This document shows positions 1 through 10,895 of a DNA stretch of 35,469 bases, piece by piece. The notes beneath the pieces were generated by a model. It did not search any database. It saw nothing but the letters and a program-made list of their open reading frames with translations, and was not told where the DNA came from. Source of the DNA: Acidobacteriota bacterium (GTDB taxonomy: Bacteria; Acidobacteriota; Blastocatellia; HR10; JACQTD01). Made by a program: the position numbers and the translations under genes. The DNA is taken from contig JACQTD010000007.1 of NCBI GenBank assembly GCA_016210985.1, forward strand, positions 1 through 35,469, given 5' to 3'. Numbering within the stretch: the stretch's first letter is position 1; each line of letters begins with the position of its first letter.

Positions 1-127
1 AGCAAGGGCACCAGTGCAGCGCCGTGGGGCGTCGACGTCAAGGCAGAAGCCCGCGCGTCAGCAAGGGCACCAGTGCAGCGCCGTGGGGCGTCGACGTCAA
101 GGCAGAAGCCCGCGCGTCAGCAAGGGC
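1..127. repeat. 59-bp tandem repeat, two full copies plus a partial third
   Basis: Bases 2-60 and 61-119 are identical 59-mers, each starting GCAAGGGCACC. A third copy breaks off after its first 8 bases (120-127). The left edge of the window cuts the array, so the true copy number is unknown. The unit length is not a multiple of three, so the array cannot encode a periodic peptide in one frame. No inverted arms or integron core are visible in the unit. Confidence 0.95.
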
Positions 128-491
128 TCAGAAGCTCAACCTACGCGGAGCTCCAGAGCCCTCCCTTACGGTCGGGCTTCTGCCGTGAAATCAGTTCAAA
201 AGATTATCCTGATTTTCAGCGCTTTGCTGACCGCCTCCGACAGAATCGATTTGAATCTGGTTCTCGTTCGACCCGAGCCGTAGCTCCGGCACTTCGACTT
301 CGCCCAGTTCTGACAACCGGTGCACGATCCCGGAGACACGGAGACCACTAATGAAAATCGGAAGTGGCGACTCGGGTCTGTCCGCCTCGGGAATGATCCG
401 GGATAAGCCTTGAGGCGTGCCGAACCCGCCCGGATGATGGGCCCGCACGAACGGGACGGTTCGATTCATCTGTTTCCCCGGTTAAGTTGAA
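128..491. other. Stretch without a recognisable gene
   Basis: Open frames exist on both strands, but none has a recognisable domain, a convincing ribosome binding site or protein-like composition. The stretch probably holds the 3' side of the 5'-nucleotidase-like gene and repeat-flanking DNA. No tRNA or terminator with a T-tract was seen. Confidence 0.5.
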
Positions 492-2156
492 CTATCCCAC
501 CGGTAACCCCGCCGGCAGTAACCGCCAATTCCTACTCGGCTCGGATGGGAATCCGTTGTATTTTTCAACCCATTCAATGATGAGGTTCCTGATTTCGTCG
601 CTGGAACGGTACAACACCTTGGCCCCTTTGAGCATGGTGTAGCCTCCACCCCCGTTCACGCGGTAATTATTGGTTACGACCCGCAGCTTCTCATCCGGCT
701 TGAGGGGACGGCCGCGATAGCGAAGGTTGACGATCCTGGAGCCTCGAGGTCGCCTGAGGTCGATCTCGTACTCGACGCCTTCCGCGGTGTCGTAGTTGTA
801 ACCGATGAATTCCGGATTGGTCAGTTCCCTCGATGACATACCCACGCGGTAGTCATTGAAATACCCCGCCGCGTGCTCCAGGGCCCGGTGCAACTGATCT
901 CCAGTAAGCTCGAGGGTGACCAGCGTGTTCTCGTAAATGTAAAGCGCAGCAATCTGTCGGACGGTAACCGGGCCCGCCGGCATCCTCAGTTCAGGATTGA
1001 GCATCGCCGCCAGGGATACGTCGGCGTGGCCATACTCCAGCTGCGCCCGGTGGACGAGGTCCAGCAGCGCATGGTCGCTTGTACGGGCAGCGCGGCCATC
1101 CAGCTCCCGATCAATCTGGCCTATCCGCTTGCTGAGCCACTGCTGCGTTTCAAGGTGGTAGGGCTCCGCAAGCTGGAGGATTTCGGCGTCAGCCATTATC
1201 TGATCATCCACGGCGATGGCTCGGCTGTGCTTGGCATGAATCTTCCACCGGCCATCGATATCCTGGACGAGTTCGATATCCGCCCTGGCCACGTGTTCCG
1301 CCCATTTATTGGCTTGGGTCAGCAACACGCCGTTGACCAATTCCTCATCCACCCTTCGGTGAGTGTGGCCCATGAACACCAGGTCGACGCCAGGAACCGA
1401 GGTGGCGATCTGGAAGGCGGCGTTCTCACCCTCAAGCGCCTGGTTGAAGAGACGTCCGGTCCTCGGATCCCGGTCGAGCCCCATGTGTGAGGCCACGACG
1501 ACGACATCGCAACGCATCTCTCCCCGCAGGATCGCCACCCACTTTCGGGCTTCCGATACGCCGTCGCGGAAGGTCAAATCGGGATAGTTGGTGATGTTCT
1601 CCCACGTCGGAATACCAGGCGTGGTCAATCCAAGTATCCCCACGCGAACGCCGCCCACCTCACGAATGAGGTAGGGTGTGAAGTAGCCTGATCCGTTGGA
1701 AATACGATAGGTATTGGCAGACAACCATGGAAAATTACACTCGCGCCTCGCCTTGTCGATGATCTGAAGTCCGAAGTTGAACTCATGATTTCCGACGCAC
1801 ATGGCGTCATATCGCATATAGCTCATGGCCAGCATCATCGGATCGGGAGGTTCGGGCTTGATCCGGTTGTGGTAATAGATCAACGGAGTGCCCTGGATTG
1901 TATCCCCGCTGTCAATGAGGAGGGTGTTGGGCTGGGTTCGTCGAATCTCCTTGATGATGGTATAAGCTTTGGCCAGCCCACGATTGGCCGGACGGTCGGC
2001 GTAGTAATCGAACGGGTAGATATGGCCGTGGAGATCGGTCGTCCCGAGTATGGTGATCGTCACGCGTGCTCCTTCCCTTGAAACCGCTGCGGTGGAGAGC
2101 AAGGACAGGAGCGAGAGCCCTAGTGCAACCACGATGACTTTCGTGTTCCATTTCAT
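492..2156 (-). CDS. Periplasmic 5'-nucleotidase / cyclic-nucleotide phosphodiesterase (UshA/CpdB-like)
   Basis: The protein is predicted to hydrolyse phosphate from extracellular nucleotides after export. I chose the ATG at 2156, which begins MKWNTK followed by a hydrophobic signal peptide ending near STAAVS. A TTG 12 codons upstream is possible. The metallophosphatase metal-site motifs appear in order: GTTDLHGH, DSGDTIQGTP, GNHEFNFG, ASHMGLD and MGHTHRRV. The C-terminal half has the 5'-nucleotidase substrate domain (NNYRVNGGGGYTM). At about 554 residues the length is normal for the family. It is divergent from the MFS gene with about 66 bp between the starts. It is intact, unlike the minus-strand genes from 3.5 to 10.6 kb. 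The substrate cannot be decided from sequence. Confidence 0.93.
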   Translation of the reverse strand: MKWNTKVIVVALGLSLLSLLSTAAVSREGARVTITILGTTDLHGHIYPFDYYADRPANRGLAKAYTIIKEIRRTQPNTLLIDSGDTIQGTPLIYYHNRIKPEPPDPMMLAMSYMRYDAMCVGNHEFNFGLQIIDKARRECNFPWLSANTYRISNGSGYFTPYLIREVGGVRVGILGLTTPGIPTWENITNYPDLTFRDGVSEARKWVAILRGEMRCDVVVVASHMGLDRDPRTGRLFNQALEGENAAFQIATSVPGVDLVFMGHTHRRVDEELVNGVLLTQANKWAEHVARADIELVQDIDGRWKIHAKHSRAIAVDDQIMADAEILQLAEPYHLETQQWLSKRIGQIDRELDGRAARTSDHALLDLVHRAQLEYGHADVSLAAMLNPELRMPAGPVTVRQIAALYIYENTLVTLELTGDQLHRALEHAAGYFNDYRVGMSSRELTNPEFIGYNYDTAEGVEYEIDLRRPRGSRIVNLRYRGRPLKPDEKLRVVTNNYRVNGGGGYTMLKGAKVLYRSSDEIRNLIIEWVEKYNGFPSEPSRNWRLLPAGLPVG

Positions 2157-2222
2157 CCGATTGAATCCCCGTATGAAGGCGATGTTGTTCAACGGCGCCG
2201 GATTCTATCATGTGATCCGCAC

Positions 2223-3449
2223 GTGACCGAACCGATCCCGGATCCACCCTCGAACGCGCGCTGGCGTGCGCTGCTTCTTCTATCCGCCGGCGAATTGTTG
2301 GGCATGAGCCTCTGGTTCAGCGCCTCCTCGGTACTGCCGGCGCTCCTCAAGGAGTGGCAGCTTTCCTCCTCCGGAGCGGCCTGGGTGACGCTCGCGGTTC
2401 AAATTGGATTCGTCGCCGGAACCCTATTGAGCGCGATTTTCAATCTGCCCGACGTAATCAATACCCGGCACCTCTTTGTCTGGTCCTCGATCGCCGGCGC
2501 GGTGATCAACGCCGGCCTGGCCGTGATGGCCCGGGACGCTCACACGGCGATTGCCCTGCGATTCCTGACCGGATTCTGCCTGGCTGGGGTCTATCCGCCA
2601 GGTATGAAGATCATGGCCACGTGGTTTCGCCGCGGGAGGGGTATGGCGATGGGGGTCCTGGTCGGGGCGCTGACCTTGGGCAAGGCTTCGCCATACCTCC
2701 TGAATGCCGCGGGCGGAACCGCCTGGCGTCAGAAGATCCTGCTGACGTCGTTGCTGGCGGGGGCGGGGGGCCTGCTGGTTTTTCTCTTCGTCCGCGATGG
2801 TCCGTACGCCCAGCCCAGAGCCCGCTTCGATATCCACCAAGTCAAACGGATTCTGGGAACCCCAAGCCTGCGACTCGCGAATTTCGGTTACTTCGGCCAT
2901 ATGTGGGAACTCTACGCGATGTGGACATGGACTCCGGTCATGATTCGCGCAAGTCTCGCCGCTGCCGGCCGCGCTCCGGACCTGGCCGAGGCGGCCTCCT
3001 TCTTCGTGCTCGGCGCCGGCGGCCTGGGGTGTGTCGGGGCGGGGTTGCTGGCGGACCGCATCGGCCGCACGGCGGTCACGTCCGGCGCTATGGCCATCAG
3101 TGGACTCTGCTGCCTGTTGATTGGAGCCGTGTTTCAATCGGATCCGTGGATTCTGCTCACGGTGGCGGGAATCTGGGGTGCTACGGTGGTGGCGGACTCG
3201 GCACAGTTTTCGACATGCATCACGGAATTGGCTCATCCGCATTATGTGGGCACGGCCTTGACGATTCAGACCTGCATCGGATTCCTTCTCACCGCGCTCT
3301 CCATCGAATTGATCCCACACCTGGTCGAGCAGGTGGGCTGGCACTATGCGTTCATCGTTCTGGCGCCTGGGCCATTTCTGGGTGTGCTCGCGATGCTCAG
3401 GTTGCGCGGTCTCCCTGAATCGGCCAAACTCGCCGGGGGAAAACGATGA
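2223..3449 (+). CDS. MFS transporter, nitrate/nitrite or cyanate-type
   Basis: This is a 408-residue polytopic membrane protein starting at a GTG. Hydrophobic segments run throughout and fit about 12 membrane helices. The MFS motif-A-like loop LLADRIGRTAVTSG lies in the second half (about residues 275-290). RRGRGMAMGVLVGALTLGKA in the first half is the usual MFS helix 4-5 region. The fold of the family is clear, but the substrate is not. Composition resembles the NarK/CynX branch rather than sugar porters. It diverges from the 5'-nucleotidase-like gene, so uptake of a product released by that enzyme is possible but is only inference. Confidence 0.88.
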   Translation: MTEPIPDPPSNARWRALLLLSAGELLGMSLWFSASSVLPALLKEWQLSSSGAAWVTLAVQIGFVAGTLLSAIFNLPDVINTRHLFVWSSIAGAVINAGLAVMARDAHTAIALRFLTGFCLAGVYPPGMKIMATWFRRGRGMAMGVLVGALTLGKASPYLLNAAGGTAWRQKILLTSLLAGAGGLLVFLFVRDGPYAQPRARFDIHQVKRILGTPSLRLANFGYFGHMWELYAMWTWTPVMIRASLAAAGRAPDLAEAASFFVLGAGGLGCVGAGLLADRIGRTAVTSGAMAISGLCCLLIGAVFQSDPWILLTVAGIWGATVVADSAQFSTCITELAHPHYVGTALTIQTCIGFLLTALSIELIPHLVEQVGWHYAFIVLAPGPFLGVLAMLRLRGLPESAKLAGGKR

Positions 3450-3555
3450 ATACCCTCACATCGTAGCCGACGGCACGGCTGGGTGGATCCCGTTCGGCCG
3501 CCGTACTCCGCGGGGATGATCGAGGTGTGATGTGATTCGTCGGCGGCCCGGCCTG

Positions 3556-4605
3556 CTAAGGACGAAGCGCCGTCAGTTCGGTATTCGGGAAATAGTGTTC
3601 GAGGATCTTTGTGAATCGGTGGCCTGCCCGGGCCATCGCTGCTGCGCCGGCCTGGCATAATCCCAGACCGTGTCCGGCCCCGCTCCCTCGGACAAGAATG
3701 GCGTCGCCCTGGCGGGAGACCCGGTAATGATTGCTCGGCAGGGCATCCCAACCGTAGGCACGGCCCATTCGAAGCCTTCATGCCTCGGAAATCGGCTGCT
3801 TCAGCAACCATTCCGCCTCCCCTAAGCTCCAGCGCCGCTCCCAGTGGCGGGCTCCAGCCTTGCAGTAAGCGCAATCTACGGCGAAGTAGGGATAACCGTC
3901 TGACCGCAATTCAATTGCTGCGAGTGTGGTGGTGCGGCCTCCACAGCTCGCGGAGAATCGGGCGGGAACAATCCGGTTCGCATAAGCCAACACCAGTCCA
4001 CGCGTCGAAGCGACGGCCGACCAAAACCGACTTTCATGGTCGGGCGGCTCGCGGAGAAGCTGGCAGTGCGTCGTATCACAGAAATCGAAATCCAAATGAC
4101 GGGCTGGCGCGCCCAAATAGTAGGACCGCGTGGCCACCACTTGGGCTCTTAAGGCTTCATCGGCTACATCGGGAGAACTCTCTGCCATCGCCGCCGATCC
4201 CGTGGCCATCTCGGCATCCATGATGACGGTGGGAACGAGTATGCCTTTCGATGCGGTGAGCTGGAGAGTTCCGGAAAAGTTGCGGGTGATCCTGCCGGGC
4301 ACGGAGAGCAGGAACCGGGCCGGTTTGCCGCCACGGGCACCGGCGCGAATGGACCGGGAGAGAATCACATATTCCCGGATACGGCATTCGAGCGAGGTAC
4401 CGTGTAACCGGAATTGAGCGCGCTGTGCGCCCTCCAGGAGAATCTGCTCCTCGCCCACCTCAAGCAACAGGGATGGGAGCGGGCCCGCTTGAAGCTCCAA
4501 TCGAACCGGTTTGAAGAGACCGAATACGCCGACTCGTAATGTCCGATCTACGCTGCCGCTCCCCCCGGAGGCGGCCATCGTCAGGCCGGAGACGACCGCA
4601 GGCAT
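3556..4605 (-). pseudogene. SpoIID/LytB-domain protein interrupted by an in-frame TGA
   Basis: SpoIID/LytB proteins are amidase enhancers or lytic transglycosylases acting on peptidoglycan. The reading frame carries the family hallmarks: DEALRAQVVATRSYYLG, DFCDTTHCQLL, and ARFSASCGGRT. A TGA at 3778-3780 then interrupts it. The same frame resumes three codons later with MGRAYGWDALPSNHYRV and ends with the conserved GSGAGHGLGLCQAGAAAMA segment and a TAG at 3556. The two pieces are therefore one gene of about 349 codons with one nonsense codon and no frameshift. It lies 78 bp downstream of the TPR-transpeptidase pseudogene in the same direction. Decay or a base-call error are the alternatives. 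A selenocysteine is unlikely because no homologue has Cys/Sec there that I know of and no SECIS-like hairpin was found. Confidence 0.88.
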
Positions 4606-4683
4606 GAGAATTGCACACGCGCCCTAATATAAATATTGCCGGAATCTATGCATGAGTCAATGCCCGCGACCAACTATCGGCCT

Positions 4684-7600
4684 CTACATCTCGGCCAGGA
4701 GGGAAGCGGCTTGAGCGCCGGGGACACCATGCGCGCGAAGCAGTACGGCGACGCCCGAACCATCCGAAGGGTAAAGAACAACAACATCACCGTCCCCGGG
4801 TTCGTTCGGGAGGTGCGTGCAGGGAGCGGTGCCGGTCTTGGCGAGCAGGTCCAATCCTGGAAGCGCGTCACCGATTGCCCGTCCGGTTCCCTGTCGTGAC
4901 GAAATCGAAAGGCCGCGTACGATTTCGGAAACGCCGGGTTCCCCCCGGCGTTTCGCCAGTTCACAGTAGGCTGCAAGGATTCGGATCGGCGCAACTTTCC
5001 ATCCCTTACCCATCCCGATGAACGCGCCGGCCGAAACCCCCGCGTCACGGTTCCCCAATCCGAACCGGCGCGCGACCGCGGACATCGTGTCTCCGTTCAG
5101 CTGTGTCGTAAGGACGTGGAAATAGGCATTGCATGAATGGGCCAGGGCCCGATCGAGAGTCACGCGACCATGTCCGTGGGGCAGCCAGCATTGATCTGCC
5201 GTCCCCCTGCAAAGGAGTTGGGGGTAGTCGAAGGCGTGAGTCTCACCGTAGGCCAGGGCGGCGAAGGGCTTCAAAAGCGATCCAAGAGGCAGGGGACGCT
5301 CCGGATCGTCCCACCGGCTGGTGATCAGACTGCCATCGCGCGCCCGCATCAGCAGGAAGGTGGTATCTGCGGACGCTTTCTCGTGCTCGCGCCGGTAACC
5401 TTCGAGAAACTCGGTCAACCTGCCTTCCCGGACGGAAATCCCGACTTCGATCGGGGCTGTTTCACCCCTCCGGGAGGCGCGCACTTGGTCCGGGACCGAC
5501 TCCAGCATCAGCCGGGCGAGCCGTGGTTCGTTCTGGTCGAGGTAGTACCGGGCGCACTTCAGCTGTAACCGATAGAGCTCGCCCCTGGCCAGCTCACGGG
5601 CCTCGCCGTGTGATTCCGCTACCTTCTGCGCGGCCACTTCGATGATTCGGGTGTAACAAAGGCCCCGTTCCGGCATGGCGATCCATGCCGCGTCCGTGAG
5701 TCCATCGAGAAACGCGGTCTGATCGTTCGCGGCACGCGCAAGATCGAGAATCCACCTCACCCCGTCCGGCGCTCCGGCGGCCGCAAGAATGCCGCGCAGC
5801 ATCGGTTCCACCCGATAGCTTCCGTTTCGCCGGACATAGGTTTGGACCAATCGATCGATCGCCGGTCGCAACTCCGGCAACAGCTTTCGTTCTCCAATAA
5901 GTTCCAGGGTGGAGCGCGCCGTGCCCCAGAAGGATTCCGGGACGTGCCGCTGGTCCTGCAATTCGGCCAGCACGGTCAGGGCGGTTTGGAATCGGGATTC
6001 GGCTTCCGCCCTCCGCCCCTGGTCCCATCGTATGACGGCGATTCGGAGGAGAGCTTCCACGCTTGACGGGTCGAGTTCCAGCGCGTGTTCGTAGTCGATT
6101 ACCGCGCGGTCGAAATCACCGTATTCACGATAGCACTCTGCCAATCTGAAGTACGCACCGGCCTGGGCCGGCGTGCCTTCGATTTCGGAGGCCAGATACG
6201 CGTCGCGATCCGGCTGTCCGGTCGCCTTCAAATACTCCCCGTAACGCGAGCCGTAATAGAACCACAGGTCGCCTGCCAGCTGACGGGCACGGTCGACGGG
6301 TTTCCCGATCCGTTCACCAATGGTGGAGGGTCCCAGCGCCGCGGCGAAAGCATCGGTCACCTCCGGCGCCCAGTGTTGAAAATAGAGTCCCGCGAGCGCG
6401 GTGTAGGCCAGGGTCCAAACCGGGGGAAGAGACCGGCCCCGGGCCGAAATCGCCGCCTGGGAGAGTTTCCGGTCTCCCTGCGCGATCGATTTGCCCTTGA
6501 TCGGCGTAGATCTCGCCGATGCGAATAAGCGTGGATCGATTACCGGGTTCGCCGCGGAGGAGGTTCGCTTCGATTCCGACGGCGACAGCCGCTTCCCCAG
6601 GCTGGAAAGCGGCCAGCGATCGGTGCACCGCGGCGGCCCGTTGAGCGATGGCGCGATCGGTCGGGAATTCATCCGCAAGTCTGGAGAGATGAACTGCGGA
6701 AGCTTCGAAGTGCGACTGCCAGATTTCCGCCTCGGCCGCGAACTGAAGCGAGGCCGGGTTCAATCCCGAGTTGACGACCGATTCCCGCCTCTCCGGCGCC
6801 GCGCGCTGCGATGCCTGGATCGCGCGAAGTTCGGTCTCAAGCCGCCTTTGGCTCGACAGGAATTCGAAGAATCGCGAGCGCTTCCGGGCAGGCTATACAA
6901 CGCATAATAATAACGTGCGCTTTCGTTGTAGCCGTGGATCTCTCGCGAGAGCCTGGCCAGCGTAAGCAGTTCATCCGCCGTCCATGCGGCCCCCCTCGAT
7001 TCCTTGCCGAGGCGATAGTCGGTCAGAACCCGTCCGGCCGCCTCGAGGTTCGCGGACTGCTGGTAATAGTAGAACGCACGCGTGGCCCGTAGAAATCGTC
7101 GGGATTCCTGGCCAGGGCGGACCGCGCATGGTCAAGGAACGCCCGCAGACCATGCTGCTGCTGGAGGAGCGCAAAATAGTCCCGAATCAGCTCCGGCGGC
7201 CAGAGCGGCCGGTAGGCCTGGTCGTAGATGAGGAGCGCTTCCTCCGGCGTGCCTCGCCGCCCGGCAATCGAAGCGCGAGCCCGAACCGGAAACGTCGTCT
7301 CTTTCGGAAACGCATCCTGATATCGAACCAGGAGCGCCTCGGCGCCCGGGAAGTCCTCCGACGCCAGCAGGAAATCGAAGTACTCCATGTAGGGCTTAGG
7401 TTCCTTCGGATTTCGCTTCAGCCACGCCTCATATTGACGTCTTGCCACTTCGGACGGCAGCGCATTCGCCGCGATCCCGGAGAACTGACGCTGGAACGCG
7501 AGCCAGGATCGGCGCTCCGCTACCGGCTTCAAACGATCGCCCGGCAGGTCAGGCGCTTGGGCGACGACCGACAAGGCCTGGACCTCGTCCAGCGGGCGAA

Positions 7601-8014
7601 CCTGTCGATGATAGAAGTCCGCCAGACCCAGGAAACCCTCGCCCGGATCGACGCCAAGCTTGGCGTACCTCTGCCAGTCGGCATCGGCCGCGCTCAGGTC
7701 GAGCCGCTCCTCGTTCACGTGCGCCCGCATGGCCAGCAGCCCGGCATCGGATGGACTTCGGGAAATCAGCTCATCCATCATGGGTGCGGACTCTGCCGGC
7801 GGGCGCCGAACGAGCACGGGACCCGACGGCAATGTTGCCAGCTTGAAAAAACCGCCTGCAACGGGTTTGCGGCTTCAAGATGCTGCAGCCAGGGCGGGAG
7901 ATCGGCTCGAACCGCCGTGGCGAGCAGGCATAGGACGAATAGGGAAAGTGCCGCGACCAGTGGCCGACGCAGCACCGGCTTGACCGCACGATCCCGGTCA
8001 TGGAACCACTTCAA
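4684..8014 (-). pseudogene. TPR protein with C-terminal penicillin-binding transpeptidase domain, four frameshifts
   Basis: Reassembled across frames, this is one exported protein of about 1,100 residues. It starts at a TTG (8014) with a signal peptide (RPLVAALSLFVLCLLATAVRA), continues as helical/TPR repeats, and ends in a transpeptidase domain with SxxK (LGSLLKPF), SxN (AHSCNAYF) and KTG (LAKTGTAPC) motifs. Frame changes are needed near 7855-7870, 7080-7090, 6862-6885 and 6470-6510. Between them the protein sequence continues smoothly, for example NLEAAGRVLTDYRL then EFLSSQRRLETEL then FQPGEAAVAVGIEANLL. The transpeptidase end (4684 to about 6480) is open and could still be expressed from an internal start. 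The start overlaps the VIT/VWA gene end by 17 bp, as in an operon. Family knowledge suggests a cell-wall role together with SpoIID. Confidence 0.85.
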
Positions 8015-10471
8015 TCGACACCTCCTGGCTGCCGATATTGTGAGCTATGTCCTCGGCAATTACGTTCAAGCGATAGGTCCCCGCGGGCAGATCCTCCGGC
8101 AGCACCAGTCGCCCGATGTTGACGCCGGCCCCCGGATCCCAGCGCAGCGCGACCGCGGGTACGCCATACATCCGGGCCGTGATCGTTCGCGATCGCTCCG
8201 AGGCCCTGACCCGAAGTTGAACCGTTTCTCCTCGGCGGTACCTGCTCTTATCGAGCTTTACCCTTACCATCGGCGGTGTACTGGCGATCACAAAACTCTT
8301 CGACTCGCGATAGACACGGCCGTCCCGATCCCTCAGCAGCAAGCGAACGTCGTAGGTTCCGTCGGTCATGTCTGCCGGAGCCAGGAAGCGGGTCTGCCAG
8401 ATCCGTTCGTGGGGCAGGTACCGGAGCTTCTTGCTCAGGGGAAACGGGAACAGCGCCACCACCGATACGATCGACTCGTCGGTTCTGACCCTCAGAACCG
8501 GGTCGCCGGGCCGGATGACCCGGGGCCGAAGAAGAGACCGAGGCGCCGCGAGGAATGAAGTGTAAGGCGTAACGAACCGATACTTCCGGGCCAGCCGGAT
8601 AATCTCGTCGACGCTGGCCTGGTCCTCGCCCTCCCGCTCGATCTTTTCGATCAGTGCGTCCACGCGGGCCTTGGCCCAGGTTCGCGGAAGCTGGGGGTGG
8701 TCCCGGTTCTCGCCTGGCAGCGACACCCGGGCGCGCAACGCGAGCGGGCGGCCGTCCCTGACGCCCTGCATCGTGAACGTGCCCGCCGGCATCGGCCGGC
8801 GATATTGGCCTACCCAGGAAGCCATGGACCCGGAGAACCGGCTGTCTTCCAACGGGTAGACCATGTCGAAGTTTGAGGCCGGGTCCGTCTGGAGGCGCTA
8901 CTGTTGAATCGGCCTTCGGCCGATCTTGGACAGAAACGCGTTGAGCTTGAATTCGATCGGTTCCGTGGATCTCACCCATTCGAGCACGCCGTCGTCACGG
9001 GCCAGCACGCGCAGCAGCGGAATGTTGGCATCGTCCCCGACGGCGAAGACATAAGTCCTCGGCCGGGCGTTCTCCGCGAGCCGCTGAAATCCTGCGGCGT
9101 ACCTGGCGGCGATCTTCCCGGTTTGCAGCGACCCGCGCGTGGCCCCTCCATCGCTGAGGAGCACCAGATACTTCTCCGCATCGTTTGACGTCAACTGCCG
9201 GAAGGCGTGATCGAAGGCCAGCTCGGGATTCGTTCCCCCCGAAGCCGGCTGGATGCCACGAATTGAAGTGCGCGATCGATGGTGGGGGTGTCGGCCGCAG
9301 CGACGGATTCGCTGAACGGTATCACCTCAGAATTGAACAAAAGCAGATTGAAGCGGTCGGAGGGTCGGAGCGAGCGCAGCAGGGCTCCGAGCGCCTGAAA
9401 GCTGCGCTCCAGTTTCTCCCATTGCATCGAGAGCGACGCGTCGAACAGGATGATCAGCGTGCGCGGGCGTCCATTTGCCTGCCCGGTACCGCCGGAAGCC
9501 GTGGTCGACTCCTGATTCGGCATCGCAAGCAGTGCCGAGGCCTGAAAGAAACCGGATGTCGCCTCCCCCTCAGTCCTGGAATTCGCGCCCCGGTCCGAGG
9601 TCCGGTCGCCGCCCGGTGTATCCGATCCGTCCTCGCTGATGTTCCGATGCGTGGAGATCTCGAGTGTATCGGCCCGAGATCCGTCGAAGGCATAGCGAAC
9701 GGCAAAATCCTCGGTCAGATTCATATTCCGGCCTTCGAAGCCTCCACGGATGAGATGTGGAGAACGTTCCTGGATCTGCAGGGGGTAAAGGCCGCCGACT
9801 TCCTCGAAGCCGCTGATGGCATGCTGCGACCTTAGCTCGAACCGGATCGATAGCCGCCCGATCGTTTGTGTCTGATAGACATCAGGCCTCAAAGGCAGGG
9901 CGAAGAAGGCCTCGAGTTCTTCGACCGGAATCATCTCGTGGTACTCGATCTCCAGCCGCTTTGTCCCCCAGGCGGGAATGGGGACGATTCGAGCGGTGAA
10001 GACGGTGGTTTTCCGCGCTTCATCCGCGTCAGGCTCGCCCATCTGAAGCAGTCCGGGATCGAGGGCCTGCCAGCGCAGCCGGTGGTAAACCTCGCCCGCC
10101 CGCCGGCGTTCAAGGATCACACCCGGAATCCGGGTGACGCCGTCCCATACCGCAAAGTCGGAGACGATGGCCCGGCCCGGCAGTGAGAATAGGTAGTTGC
10201 CTTCCAGGGTCTGCTGGGCATGGCTGGCGAAGATCTACTTTATTGCAACCCGGGCATCACCGTTATCGACGATGACTTCAACGTCCATCTCGGCGATCGA
10301 GAGGACCTCGGGGTCGGGTTGTTTGCGGTTCGATGGAATCAGCACACCCGCATCGCCGAGAACACTGGGAGCCGCCAGGCAGACGAGCGTGAGCACCAGG
10401 GGTAGCACCGGCTTCAGCCAGCTCCACGTCTCCGGGTGGAATCGCATTCGCTTGGTTCTGTCAGGTCCCAT
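7998..10471 (-). pseudogene. VIT and von Willebrand factor A domain protein with two in-frame TAGs and one frameshift
   Basis: The start is ATG 10471, overlapping the stop of the propeller remnant, or ATG 10447 followed by a signal peptide (PVLPLVLTLVCLAAPSVLG). The VIT domain follows (DVEVIVDNGDARVAIK, TAG at 10235-10237, then IFASHAQQTLEGNYLF), and then the VWA domain with MIDAS motif LIILFDASLSMQW. A frameshift falls in a run of six G (C6 on the plus strand at 9235-9240), after which GGTNPELAFDHAF continues in another frame. A second TAG at 8898-8900 separates GRRPIQQ from RLQTDPASNFDMVYPLE. The C-terminal part has beta-sandwich (Ig-like) character. Length without lesions would be about 820 residues. 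Both TAGs sit where CAG (Gln) would fit. Confidence 0.88.
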
Positions 10472-10710
10472 GATCATCTTGGCCGGAACGATCCGGGAAG
10501 CGGGTGACTCCATGGTCGGTCCCGACATAAATATATCCGCCCTGAGCGGCGAGGGCGGTAACATTCAGCGACGGCAGGCCTGACCGGACAGGAGTCCAGC
10601 GAAAGGTTTCACGGTCATAGACGTACAGGCCCCGCCCCAGCGTTCCGGCCTAGACATGTTTTCTCGTCACGAGCATGGCGTTGTTATTGACCTCGACCGT
10701 CGGTGGCGTC
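10461..10710 (-). pseudogene. C-terminal fragment of a beta-propeller (two-component-regulator propeller-like) protein
   Basis: The minus strand reads TVEVNNNAMLVTRKHV, a TAG at 10650-10652, then AGTLGRGLYVYDRETFRWTP, RSGLPSLNVTALAAQGGYIY and VGTDHGVTRFPD, ending at TGA 10461-10463. This is the typical blade pattern of these propellers (AGTxGxGLYVYD...LPSxxVTALA...VGT). The TAG sits exactly where the blade pattern expects Trp, so TGG to TAG is the simplest explanation. The N-terminal majority of the gene is absent. The left limit of the homology near 10710 is approximate, and beyond it lies about 185 bp without recognisable sequence before the toxin-antitoxin remnant. Confidence 0.8.
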
Positions 10711-10895
10711 CGCGAAACTGAAGCACACTCCGCCGCCCGGGCGGGTATGAGCCGTCTCCGCGGAAATCACACCTGCGGCGGGGAAAGCCCCGTGGACCGA
10801 AACTATTGTTTGGGGTCGTGCGGCATGATAACGGGAGAGCATCGGTATACATGTAAAGACGTCGAGCGAGGCGACAGGAGATGAAGGAATTACCA

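Noticed and set aside
1-127. 59-bp repeat as integron attC ("59-base element")
   Set aside because: Only the length fits. The unit has no GTTRRRY/RYYYAAC boxes and no paired arms.
873-1490. Long plus-strand open frame opposite the 5'-nucleotidase gene
   Set aside because: It is a shadow of the clearly homologous minus-strand gene and has no domain of its own.
3556-4605. Selenocysteine at the TGA in the SpoIID gene
   Set aside because: No SECIS-like hairpin follows, the residue is not Cys/Sec in the family as far as I know, and neighbouring genes are also broken.
6984-8558. 524-codon plus-strand open frame
   Set aside because: Arg/Gly/Pro-rich shadow of the TPR-transpeptidase and VIT/VWA genes on the other strand; no recognisable domain.
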